A stretch of 64,000 nucleotides of DNA from Linanthus parryae (Eukaryota; Streptophyta; Magnoliopsida; Ericales; Polemoniaceae). The notes under the pieces were generated by a model. It had not been told where the DNA came from, made no database searches, and saw nothing but the letters and a program-made list of their open reading frames with translations. Shown here piece by piece: positions 23,702 through 34,749 of this stretch. Position numbers and translations under genes: made by a program. The DNA is taken from NCBI GenBank assembly GCA_023055425.1, contig JALGPY010000007.1, positions 17,308,001 to 17,372,000 of the forward strand, given 5' to 3'. The number at the start of each line of letters is the position of its first letter. Within the stretch, counting starts at the first letter, position 1.

Positions 23702-26700
23702 ATGGCGGACCAGGAAGATACAGGCGTAGGGGAGCAGATTTCACCTTCCAAAGACATCGATAAGGTGATTTCAGATCTAAACCAGGAGGTAAGCTCGGTT
23801 AATTTGGAAGTCCTTTTAACTGCAAATCCCCTCACTCCTGTCTTGAACCCAACCAAAGATCGAGGATCTAGCCCTCGAGAACCAGTAGGAGATGGGGGCT
23901 CCAAAACAGAAGAGGGAAACTCCACCAAAACCAAAATTGGAGGTGGGGATTCAGATGAAGAGGCAAAAGAGGCACACCCTAACTCCACCGACGCAATTGG
24001 TAGACAAATCTGGGAAGATTCAACAAAAGTCCTTCCTTTATCAATGGTCGAAGGACCACAGTTCGAGGATGCTAGTGGCATAATCCAATTGGCCGATGCT
24101 GCTGCCTCAGTTGAGAAGAGAAAGAATCCAGAGACTATTGAAGAAGACATTGAGAGGAAGAAGAAAGCCAAGAAGCAGCTTCACTTCACTTCGGAGGAGG
24201 ACAAAATTGTGAACATCCCAAGGAGGTCACCAAGGAAAAAGCCAGCCCCACCAAGACCATTGAAGAAAAGGGGAAAGAAAAAGGTTTCTAAGAAAAGGGG
24301 AAAGAGCTTAGAAGATGAAGTAAAGAACATCCAGCACACACCTGGATTTGACATGTTCATGTAAGTAATCTTCTGTTAAAAACATGAACTTTATTAAATA
24401 TGCTATCTAAAGAATTGACCTTTCAAACTTTAGTAATGTGTTCTGCTGACTTTAGCTGTTAATTGCTTTTTCTTAATTTTTGATAAATCTTACTATTGTT
24501 ATAAAACTGATAGCCTTTTTTTGCAACTGTTTACATATGACTGTTAATTTGGGGGTTCCGTTAAATTGCGACTGTTTACATATGACAGTGAGGAGAGGAA
24601 ATATGCTTTCAAATTGAGAGACAAGGATATGCCTCCCCAACTTTTGTTACAGATGTATGCCCTATTTTGCAATTTACCACGGGAGCAACGAGACAATTAC
24701 GAGAAAAGGGCCTTGGAATCCTCTAGTGATGAGGATCATGATGTAAGCAAGTACAGCTTTGAGATGAGGAAGAATGAGAAGGACAAACAGATTGAACAGC
24801 AAGAAAATGATGAGGAGGAGTCAGATGAGGAGGAGTCAGATGAGGAAGAGAAGGAAGAGAATGGAGATGTGGAGGAATACAAAGGAGATGAGGATGAGAG
24901 TGATGATGAAGCTCACCATGGCAATTCCATGAGTGCCTACATCAGATACAAGTATGATTTTACTCTCGCAAAAAGTTTGTTTAAATTATGTGTCTCCTGA
25001 TCTGCAGTTAATTTCTTATCTATTAGAACCTCAATCTAATATATTTACTGCCCTTTCTGTTAAAGTTTGCATGTTATTACTTCATCTCTAATGGCCAACC
25101 CAAGTTTAATTTTAATTGTTTGTTGCTGTTTTAGTTTATTGTATGCCTCTGTAAATTTAAATTATGGGTTGATTTTCATAATTTCAGAAATGTGAGGATG
25201 CACAGTCTTCGGAAAATAGATCCTAAAATGAGGATGACCAAAGCGGTCCTACAAAGCATCAACTTGGAGTGGAAATGCATGACCAATATCCAGAAGGAAC
25301 CTTATCTCACAGCGGCTCATCAAGAAAAAGACAAGCGGAAAAGAGAAGGTTCTTTGAAAAGGAAGTCGACGGGGGAGAAGGAAAAGTTGAAGAAGAAGGC
25401 GGCTGAAGCCAAGCTGAAGGGTAAGTCAGTTAAAAAGTTGAAGAATCCAAGGCGAATTCAGAGTTACATGAGCCTGCCCTCTGTTAAGAATCTTTTTAAA
25501 GAAATGACGGTTGAACAGAAAGCATGGATGCACGAAGTGGGCCTTGGAGGACTACAGCACCTAAAGATCACGGAAACCCCAGAGAAATTCAACCAATTCA
25601 TTTACAAGTGCTACGATACCGACGGGTACTTGACAGCGCACGGTCGCACCGTGGAGATAACACCGGAAGTTGTCGGGTGGCTATTTGGAATCCGATGCTA
25701 CGGAGAAACAGAGTTCCCGGAGGTCGATCCGATGCTACTCCGCATAGTTGAAGAAAGTATCGGCCTCGTTAAGGACAACACAACTTTCGGTGAGTACGCG
25801 CCGTGGTTCAAGGCGGATGAGAACAGGCTGCTGTTGAATGATGAGTGGAAACGAAGGGCTGTTTGCTTGATCTTGGGTGCACTGGGAATGCCGATAGGAC
25901 GAGCAGGAGTCCGGAGAGGTCTTGCTAATCTTGTTGTTAATTTGGAGCACCTGAAAGAGGTAAACTGGGCAGCCTTATGGCTGGATCACTTCAAGACACA
26001 GCAAGTTAAGGCTCAGACTGGAACAACCCTTCGCGGAACTGGTTGCGTGCTGATTCCTTTGGTAAATCTCTAACTCTTTTTCAGTTATTTTGATCATGAA
26101 GTTTAAAATATTAAGAGCACATTCTTAAATTCTGCCATCTCAATTTTACTTTTCTAGCTTTTGTACATGGAAAAGTTCTGCCCAAAGTATCTGGAAAACC
26201 CAAAAGGATGTCAGGATAAGGAAGCAATTCCAAGGTTGAAATTCTGGGAAACCTCTGATGTTTCCAAGAGATGGAAGTATGTCCAACAAAACAACAATGT
26301 GAGTGAACTTTAACATTGACATTAAAGTGTCCTGTTTATATATTAATTTTACTATCTTAAGTTTATGTCTCTCAACTCTGTTTTTGTATGTAGTTGAAGT
26401 TGAAAAAAGCTGATGATGAGCCCAAAACTGAAAAAGTTGTTGCACCAGTAGTCCAACTACTGCCTCCACCTCTACCAGAGGATTTTTGGAAGTGCATTGT
26501 GGGACAGGTGGTTGAAAAGCTTGACAAAGAGTATCTTATGTCCCTGTGGAAGGAAAAGGAGAAGGAAGAACAGAAGAAGAAGGAGGATGAGGAAGAAGAG
26601 AAGAAGAAGGAAGAAGAGAAGAAGAAGGAAGAAGAGAAGAAGAATGAAGAGGATGAGAAGAAGGAGGAAGAGGAAGGGGGTAAGAAAAAGGGGGAAGAGG

Positions 26701-28352
26701 AAGGAGCTCAGAAGAAGAAAGAGAAGGAAAAGTGTGAAGAAGAACTAAGAGCTAAGAAGAAGCAGAAGATGGAGGAGGCTGAGGTTAACTCTCCCATGAA
26801 GGTGGTCTACACAATCAGCTCCAGCACTGAGGTAAATGTCTTAAAGTTGATATCTTAATATTTGAGATTTATTTTTAAAGTTTTAACACCCCTAATGACT
26901 TTGTTGATTTATTAGGTGGCCTCCAATGTACCTCCCCAGCCATTCCTTGTTCATGGTTCTCCGAAGAACCCAAGGGGAAACTTGGTTGGGACTGTCCGGG
27001 GAAAGGCAGATCGGATCATTAGAGCGTCTTCGAGGATATCGTTGTATAAGCAACACATGAATCCTAAAGAATTGACTCTTATCCCACCCATGCCTGAAGC
27101 AGAACAGTGCTGGCTCCATTACTACATGTCGCACAAGTATGCGAGCACGTACGAACACACCAACAAGAATTTTTATCTTCCCCCAGAATTGGAAACGTAA
27201 GTTTTATTTACATTCAAACTTCCTAAATAATTCTTATGTGTGGCATGCATTATGTTTATACTTCTGGTTGTGTATCATATATAATATGCAGTGAGATAGT
27301 TGCTGATATGGGTGGCATGGCCAAACTGACGAGGTCGTCCGCTTGGCGCCTCCGGGATGAAAAATGGTTTGACGATGAGGTGATGGATGCTTACATGCAA
27401 TTCCTTCATCTTCATGAACGTAGCCGGGAATTCCAAGGAATCAAGCGGATTTGGTTCCTCGGCACGTGTTATTCTGTAAGTTCACTGCCTTGTCATTTTT
27501 ATGATATGACTCAATTCAAAATTCATCTAGGAAAATACCTGATTAGTTATAATTTTTGTTCAGCCCACAAAAGTCCTCGAATACGTCAAGGCACACGAAC
27601 AGTCGGGAGGAGAGTGGAGCGAGATGGGATACGTAAGTATTCCGAATACTATCAATACAAGCTACTTTGTTCTTTTGTATGACTTACTTTATCTTGAATT
27701 TTTAATGATTAGATCGCCGTTCCGTTGAATGTCGATCACCTGCACTGGTTCATGATGGTTATTTCTTTTGTTGACCAAGAAATATTCGTCTCGGACTCGC
27801 ATACCGGCATGGGGTATTCTGAGGTCGACGTTGCTGCCAAAATTGGGCAAATGCACACAATGCTCACCAACTACTCAGAATACAATGATGACATACGACG
27901 CTGGCAGGTGTGGTACATGAACGACGATGTTCCCCAGCAATCAAATGGGTAATAAGCTAACTACTTAACATAGCTAACTAATCCATTTACATGTCTGTGA
28001 TATATATTAAGGCTGCATTCTATTTTCATCTGTCAGGAATGACTGTGGTCCTCATGTCTGCTTCTTCATGAGTCATTTGAGGGACCTGATTCCAGTTCCA
28101 AAGAAGAAGTTCTCTGTCCAGGCTCCCAACCTCAGAATCTGGATTGCGAATGAAATGGGGAGATCGAGCTATAACTGCGTATTTAACAAGAATTATCTTG
28201 GGTTAAAGGAACTGATGGAGGATGAGGACCACCGGTATGCATTTTACAGTTTGTACCGCAAGTTTTCGACTGTTTCCTATGTTGCATTGAGGTCTGCGGA
28301 GAAGAAGAAGAAGAAGAAGAAGACGGCGGGGAAGAAGCAGCAGAAAAAGTAA
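23702..28352 (+). CDS. HMG-like/Ulp1 C48 cysteine protease, right copy, 10 exons
   Basis: Exons 23702-24360, 24589-24951, 25188-26061, 26158-26298, 26394-26831, 26916-27196, 27292-27475, 27564-27632, 27713-27948, 28037-28352; all GT/AG and in phase, 3561 nt, 1186 aa. I chose the ATG at 23,702 because it follows the CT-rich leader and aligns with the start of the left copy; an in-frame upstream ATG lies beyond the CT tract. Domains: charged N-terminus, acidic tract, HMG-box-like segment (about 328-395: MSAYIRYK, then LEWKCM, then KEPYLTAA), conserved domain (about 430-632, VGLGGL and HGRTVEITPEVVGWLFG), a long Glu/Lys-repeat coiled-coil linker (exon 5, about 680-825), and the C48 protease. Catalytic His1014 (HW), Asp1031 (SDS), Gln1079 and Cys1085 (NDCGP) are present. 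It probably removes SUMO-like tags; substrate unknown. Expanded EEEKKK repeats distinguish it from the left copy. Confidence 0.92.
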
Positions 28353-28445
28353 ATTTGTGTAATGTTGTTGTGACTTTGTTTTACGAACAATGTTTCTGTC
28401 CTTTTGGATGTTGTGGGTTGTTTTGGATGTCGCATCTTTTGTACT

Positions 28446-29375
28446 CCTCATATGGCTTGGTAGTTAGCAGAGTTAAATCAACATTGATGAACCTTCAGCT
28501 TTTCCTGCCAAAGTGGCTATAACTGTATTATATTGTTTGTATGCTTCATTTATAATAGGCATTGAATGGTTCTGCTGCCCACAAAATAAGCTTAGTGAAA
28601 AGTTTCTCTTTAAACTATTAAAGATGATATCTTAAATCTTTAAGGGCAGTTAAAAATTTTAAAGATGCTCTCTAAAAAGTAAAATCAAGATTGTTAGATT
28701 CTCAACTCACTGACACCACGGTCTTGGTAGCTGAGGAATTTATTATATTACATCCATATATTAATGAGGAGATAAACTTTTCAGAGATTTCGTATTCATT
28801 AAGGTAATAACTTAAAGCAATCTATGTGTCTTTAAAATTTTGTATCCAAAATAGTGCAATACTACCTTTTGGTTGTTGGAGTCTTCTTCTTTGAAAATCT
28901 GCTATTTTAAGGTATCTCACAATCTTAGATAGGATGGAACAGTTTCATATGAACACCTCATATGGCTTGGTAGTTAGCAGAATTAAAGTATCCTTGATGA
29001 AACTTCAGCTTTTCCTGCCAAAGTGGCTAGAATTTAAGGATATGGTTGGTCTGGCTCATTTATGTTAGGCATTGAATGGTTCTGCTGCCCACAAAATAAG
29101 CTTAGTGAACTGTTTCTCTTTAAACTATTAAGGTTGCTTTCTTAAATCCTGTAACTGGGTTCGAGAATATTAAAGTTTCATCTCACTGACACCACAGTCT
29201 TGGTAGCTGAGGAATTTATTATACTACATCCATATATTAATGAGGAGATAAACTTTTCAGAGATTTCGTATTCATTAAGGTAAAAAATTAAAGAGTTCTT
29301 CATGTCTTTAAAAATTTTGTATCCAAAATAGTGCAATACTACCTTTTGGTTGTTGGGGTCTTCTTCTTTGAATAT
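28446..29375. repeat. Direct repeat upstream of transposase gene
   Basis: Two diverged copies, 28,446-28,900 and 28,957-29,375, both run from ctcatatggcttggtagtta through aggcattgaatggttctgct to gttgttgg(a/g)gtcttcttctttgaa. They are joined by a short unique stretch. Each contains two or more copies of the recurrent element motif. They fill the space between the protease gene and the transposase, so the transposase promoter region is duplicated. Confidence 0.85.
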
Positions 29376-29430
29376 AAGGTTGAGAAGGAGGTCAATCTGA
29401 GAACCAGAAAGTGAAACAAACCAATTTCAG

Positions 29431-32364
29431 ATGAGAGGGAGGGAAATTTGTGAGAGTGGAGTTCGTGGCAAGGGTTTGGTATCTTTGCCTCATGATTATG
29501 AGGAAGAAGAATACGATTTCGAGGTCTTAGATGAAGATGAATGTTTGGACATCACTCTTACAGAGAGCTATGGAGAAGATGCAACCAGAAACTCTATTAT
29601 GGAAGTTCCAAATGGAGAGATCATACCAGGTATGCGTTCTTACAGTTTAAGTTAATGACTGTAGTTATACAGAGAGTAATTTTAAGTTTTATGCAGGAAT
29701 AATGGTTACCAAGGAAGATGTTATGGAAATGACTTTTGAAAATGAGGTTCAAGCTTATGACTGGTACAACCTCTACGCACTGATTCTTGGCTTCGGGATT
29801 AGAAGGTGCAACCGCCGGTACTTCGACCCGGAAACGAAAGAATGCATAAAGTCAAGGATATACGTGTGTGCCCGACAAGGCTTGCGCTCCGAGAAGGTCC
29901 TGTACAAAGAAAATAGGAAACGGGAGCATACCAGAAACACTAGGTGTGTATGCAAAGCTCGTGTAAAAATATCAAGAACTTCACCTACCGAGCCTTTTAA
30001 GGTGGTTCAATTCGAACCCGGTCATTCACACGAACTTTCGGAACCACAATGCGCGAGCAACCACCGGTCACACCGAAAGGTCTCTGAGGCTGATGTTGAA
30101 CTGGTCAGATCTTTGAAGGAGGTGGGGATCAAGTATTGCCAAAGCTTTCTTTTGATGGTTAAACAAGCCGGCGGTTATAACAAGTTGGGTTACACACAGA
30201 AAGATCTTTACAATAAAATGGCCTCTATGGACAAGATATATTCAAATGAAGGAGATGGGCAGCAGACCTTGATGTACATTGACAGTTTGAAGCACAGTCA
30301 CTATGGCGTGTTCAGGGAGTAAGTTTACTTCTTAACAATTAAGAGTGCTATCTTATCTGTTAAGGTCTATCTACTGTTCAGTTAGGCTCATACTTATTTG
30401 TTAAACTTACTTTCTGAACTGTTAGAGTTAACATCATTTATGTAACTAATCTTTCTGTTTCCCTAAGTGTTATTTATTGTTTTTGTAGGTTCAGAACAGG
30501 TAAAAATCATGAGCTTGAAAGTGTTTTCTGGTGTGATAGGAGATCAGTGGTAGATTACCACAGATTTGGCGATGTACTCATTTTTGATGCAACGTACAAG
30601 ACCAACATCTATCAAAAACCATTTGTAATTCTATCTGGCGTGAACAATCACTACCAGACGACTATTTTTGCCTGTGCTTTTCTCAACGACGAGACAGCAG
30701 AAACATATGATTGGGTTTTGAAGTGCCTGATGAAGGTAATGAATGATAAGAAGCCTTTGTCCGTCATCACGGATGGCGATTTGGCAATGAGAAAAGCTAT
30801 TATGGATAATTTCCCAGAGGCAAGACATCGTCTGTGTTCTTGGCATCTTTGTCGGAACGCCCAGGCTAATCTGAAGTTGGGAGATGGCTTCATGGTTGAT
30901 TTTAAAAAGTGCTTGCATAGTAGGAAACCTGAAAAATTTTGGCATGATGATTGGCATGCAATGCTTACCAGATGGAACATTGCTGATAAGAATTGGGTCC
31001 AGGTCACATATATGAACCGCCACTTGTGGGCGGAGACATACTTGAAGGATCATTTTTTTGCGTTGCAAACGACGACCTCGAGATGCGAGAGCATCAACAG
31101 TTTTGTCAAGGATTATATGTCCCACTCGGACAAATTGACCAATGCTTGCAAGGGATTCACGACAGGGGTTGACAAGCTACGCAACAACGAGCGTAAGGCA
31201 CACCATCGCTCCGACCAATCAGACCCGGTGATAACAACAGGGTTCACGGAACTCGAACGCCATGCAGCAGAGGTCTTCACCGAAAATGTCTTCAACATGT
31301 TTAGGAAACAAGCTGCAAAGGGTGATGATTATAGAGTCTTTGAAGTCAAAACTGTTCCAGAAGAGAGCTTGGACTTGTTCTACGTGATGAGAGGTCAAAT
31401 GAAGAGATCCGTGGTATGTACATCTGCTTCAATTTACATATTTATATACTATGTACTCGTGTACTGCATTTTTATTTCTAAATAATCTTGTCATGTTTCC
31501 TTAATGTTATCAATGCTATCTTAAGTCTTAAAGTGTAACAAATAAGTATTAATGTCACAGTCTTTGAACTATTGTCCTCTTCTATCTAGTACCAGGTTAC
31601 AATCTGTCTATCCTTGTGTTCATTTGTATTTTCATTTCCTTCTTAATTTCTAACCACCCTATCTTTTCTTGCTTCAGCAAGTTGTTCAATGTCGTCATGA
31701 TAATAGGCTTCTCCGTTGCACGTGTTTTCGTTGGGAAACATCGTATATGATTTGCAAACACATGTTGTTTGTTCTGAAACAAAAGGGAGTACAGAGGATC
31801 CCAAACTCTTTAATTGCCAAAAGGTGGACCAAAACTGACAAAGAATTCTACCGAACCGAGCCATCAATGAAGGAGCCTGTTGGGAAGAAAACTGATGACC
31901 CAGATTTGCAAGCCATGCGCCGGGCTTCCTCGAGGAACGAAGTTCAACTGTATTACAGTTTGGGTTGTACTACTGGCGAGACAATGAGGTTCTTCAGAGA
32001 GCATATGGCCGACGGGATTCGGAAAATGCAGAGAATGGTTTCTAAAACTTTTCTGGGTACACAAGGAGCCGGGACACAAGGAGAGATTAAGAAGGAAGAA
32101 AATCCCTACGCCCATGTGAAGAATCCGAACCCCCCGGACACTAAATGCCCAAAGGGACCAAAGAAAGACAAGAGAAGGAGGTGTGGCAATTGCAAGGAGC
32201 TGGGACACAACAGGACAACATGCCCCAATCCTCCGGTGGACTCCGTCGAACAAGTGGACGATCCGGAAGACGATTTTGCAGAACTGCCACTTGAGTTTGA
32301 TGTTAAAGAGGAATACTTCTGGTCTCAATCGAGTAGTCAGTCCAAGAAAAACAAGCATGAATGA
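29431..32364 (+). CDS. FAR1-type MULE transposase, four exons, 810 aa
   Basis: Exons 29431-29629, 29697-30318, 30489-31413 and 31678-32364 join in frame (2433 nt) with GT/AG borders. Domains: acidic N-terminus; FAR1 DNA-binding domain (about 80-175, with Cys residues and a final FEPGHSHEL); MULE transposase domain with probable catalytic Asp307 (FDATYKTN), Asp369 (VITDGD) and Glu474 (RCESINS), and the family CSWHL motif between them; SWIM zinc finger (Cys596, Cys598, Cys608, His610); and a C-terminal CCHC knuckle (Cys751, Cys754, His759, Cys764). FHY3/FAR1 transcription factors derive from this family, but here the gene lies inside an element with intact ends, so a working transposase is the better reading. 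It would bind and cut the element termini. Start: an ATG directly after a possible 5' UTR splice acceptor (tttcag). Confidence 0.93.
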
Positions 32365-32809
32365 TATAGGTCTGTTTAGAGTGATTTTATTCGTGATTAC
32401 TTGACAAGAAAGACGACCTGGGAGATGATATTGAACAAGTATCACCTTATTTTAATGTTATTGTTGAATTGTTCTGGTATTAATCTTTAAACATGCCTTT
32501 AAAGGACTTTTGAGTTGATATTGGTCTGCTTGTAGTTAATTTCATCGTTATTTATTAACAATAAAACTCAAATTGTTAACAATGCTTTCTTAAATGAGGG
32601 AACTCCTTCTACCTGTTAAACTCTACTAACTATATGGTAGTCTTTTCTATCTGTTAGCCGCGTAGATATTAAGAACTTTATCTAAAGCGAGAAAAACTCT
32701 TAACAACTATATCTCTAGCCGAGGTTACCTGCTATAGCGGGTAACATTTTTTGTCCTGTAGTAGCGGGGACCACAAAAAAAAATAAAAAGTTGTACGGAA
32801 CCCTATTAA
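32365..32809. other. Right subterminal region of the MULE
   Basis: Non-coding, with several copies of the recurrent motif (for example 32,573-32,595, 32,667-32,687 and 32,699-32,714), followed by gtccccgctactacaggac words (on the minus strand) resembling the left subterminal block. It probably includes the transposase 3' UTR and protein-binding sites. Confidence 0.55.
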
Positions 32810-32831
32810 GGGACGCACCATAGACAACCCC
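32810..32831 (-). repeat. MULE right terminal inverted repeat
   Basis: Read on the minus strand it starts ggggttgtctatggtgcgtc and matches the left end at 15 of 22 positions, with ggtgcgtccc exact. Confidence 0.85.
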
Positions 32832-32840
32832 AATAGTTTC
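32832..32840. repeat. MULE target-site duplication, right copy
   Basis: aatagtttc, identical to 12,446-12,454. Confidence 0.95.
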
Positions 32841-32985
32841 ATACTTGAAGGGTCTGGAAGGGAAGCGGGTGTTAGGATGGGTGGAGAGGAGAACATGGGA
32901 ATGGTCTTAGGCAGATACTAGGCATAGTTATAGGGAAACAGGCATTTGGGGGGGGGGGGGTGTCAGGAAAGAAGATGTCTATCCT

Positions 32986-33437
32986 TTATTTGATAAAGTT
33001 ACTAAGATCTCTCCCATTGGACCAAGTGAACCTAGGACCAAAGAAACCAAGATCCCTCAACTTACATTCATCAAGCATATCATTTAAGAATCCGGTATTT
33101 CTCCAACAGATCCCATTACCCCCATTTGCTTCTATTGGATCAAACCTCATTGAAGTCTCCAAAACCCTAGCCAAGCAGGTAATGAGATTTAGCAACATTT
33201 CAAGGTTATCCCAAATGGTGTGTCTAATAGAAACATTTGGACTAGCATAAATGAGAGAAATAAGGAATTAGGGAGAGAGAGAGGAAGGGAGGTTATCTGA
33301 ATTGAGGCATGAATCTCTTGCTGGCAGACAGCATTCACATCACACCCCACTTCAGACCCATCCCAGGGATGCCAAAGACTTCCAACAAACTTAATTGGAC
33401 CGGCCACAAATATTCTGCGAAAAACCCAGGGAGGCAC
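32986..33437 (-). pseudogene. LINE endonuclease fragment (A1)
   Basis: Minus-strand translation contains LRDLGFFGPRFTWSN followed by a RDLSNFIK segment, matching the conserved LIDLGFSGPRFTWSN...LIKERLD part of plant LINE endonucleases. It lacks the rest of the LINE. A G13 run lies just outside at about 32,948. Confidence 0.75.
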
Positions 33438-33542
33438 TCATGTTCCTAGCATTGTTTGTTTTATGGGTCTGTTTGCTTGGATGAACACTAACTGTGTGTA
33501 ATTGATCCTACATTTGGTTGCTAATCAATGTTTTTTATACAG

Positions 33543-34113
33543 AATTTATCAACGCTATTGATAATCTCAAGGCTTAAAAAGAAACACTTGGAGAAATTAA
33601 ATAAGGTAAAAGACTTATTTCAGTTTCCATTTTTTGTCGAGTTACATGAATGTCAACTCTCGTGTTACATGAATGCCTTATTCCTGACCAGATCAAATTC
33701 ATTCATAAAAAAAGGAATACCATGAGAAACTGGCGGCACTCGAGGCTGAAAATACAATGGAACGGTACAATGTTGCTTTGTTGGCATTTGAAGTAAGTAT
33801 CCTTGGCGCAAGATGTAAATAAATGCCCTGAAAATGTCTCAAAATATTTCCTCTTCTTCAATGATTTACTAATGGGGTTGTATGAGCAGGAGCTTGAAGA
33901 AATTACAAACGACATTAAGGAGAACGATGAGATACTGGAACAATTTAAGACATTTAAAATAGACCAGTCTGAATGATCTGAACATTCAATGAGTCATGTG
34001 GCAATGTCGGCCTAATGGGGTTGTATGAGCAGGAGCTTGAAGAAATTGCAAACGACATTAAGAAGGAGAACGATGAGATACTGGAACAATTTAAGACATT
34101 TAAAATAGACTAG
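33543..34113 (+). pseudogene. 5'-truncated F-box gene (A1)
   Basis: Exons 3 (33543-33605), 4 (33715-33792) and 5 (33890-33976) match the B1 gene and keep frame and splice sites, but exons 1-2, which encode the F-box itself, are missing and replaced by LINE-derived sequence. Exon 5 with its upstream intron end is duplicated in tandem: units of 143 bp at 33,871-34,013 and from 34,014, the second exon copy being 34,033-34,113 and ending early in TAG. It cannot make an F-box protein by itself. Confidence 0.8.
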
Positions 34114-34749
34114 TCTGAATGATCTCAACATTCGATGAGTCATGTGGCAATGTCGGCCTGCCTCTTATTTTTGCATTGCCATTCAAAAAGTATAACATAA
34201 ATATAAATACAAAGGCTTGTTGTATTGCCATTGCCAATAAACAGTCTAAAATGCCCTGTTGATGTATGAGCAATGTAAAAGTATCTAAATGGTCAAATCC
34301 TTATTTAGGTATTATGATTTAGTTCGTTAATGTGATACTCACTCTAGAGTTGTCATTGAATATGGTTGGGCCATAATTATTCATTTATGTATTTCTCTTA
34401 AGCTGTGGTGAATTCTTGGACACACACATCACATGTGGGAGGGCCGGCTTGCCTAATGCACGCAATCAGCCTGGGTAATCCAAAAAAAAAAATCATTTAT
34501 GAGACGTAGGAGAGTGGAACTATTGACCTCTCTTCATAATATTAGCAGCACAAACCTAATATAAATATTCACATTCTACCCTTCAAATTCATGTTCACGA
34601 GAGGTGCGCCGCCCTGTGATACTTCCCTCGTCATGGACTTGTTTTTTCTCCATTGCCGATGATGAGATCCTAATACATTTTGGATGGCCTGGAAGAATTT
34701 ACTTTGTTCAATCTTTTTCCGTTTCAGTTCTTTTAGGTCTTTCAAGTAA

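Larger units (their letters stand above)
12455..32831. mobile_element. 20.4-kb Mutator-like element with two Ulp1 genes
   Basis: Bounded by a perfect 9-bp target-site duplication, the length typical of Mutator-like elements, and by imperfect terminal inverted repeats: 15 of the first 22 bases match, including ggtgcgtccc exactly. Removing it and one TSD copy restores the sequence seen at 48,361-48,440. Order inside: GRF-TM gene (-), Ulp1 gene (-), six 717-bp tandem repeats, Ulp1 gene (+), FAR1-type transposase (+). Subterminal blocks share gtggtccc and ctac-ggacaaaaaa words. All four genes have open reading frames after splicing. Ulp1-carrying MULEs are known in plants (for example Kaonashi in Arabidopsis), but the head-to-head pair with a central satellite is unusual. 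I infer it is recent and possibly autonomous. Confidence 0.93.

Noticed and set aside
26497..26748. Arg/Lys-rich protein
   Set aside because: It is a frame-shadow of the Glu/Lys repeat in exon 5 of the right Ulp1 gene.
13797..28352. Ulp1 genes as ordinary host deSUMOylating enzymes
   Set aside because: They lie inside an element with defined ends, carry the long N-terminal domains typical of transposon-borne plant Ulp1 genes, and occur as a mirrored pair with a transposase.
29431..32364. Domesticated FHY3/FAR1 transcription factor gene
   Set aside because: The gene sits within intact terminal repeats and a target-site duplication and keeps the catalytic residues.
12455..32831. CACTA element carrying Ulp1 genes
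   Set aside because: Some CACTA elements also carry Ulp1 genes, but the 9-bp target duplication, the FAR1/MULE transposase and the absence of CACTA ends argue for a MULE.
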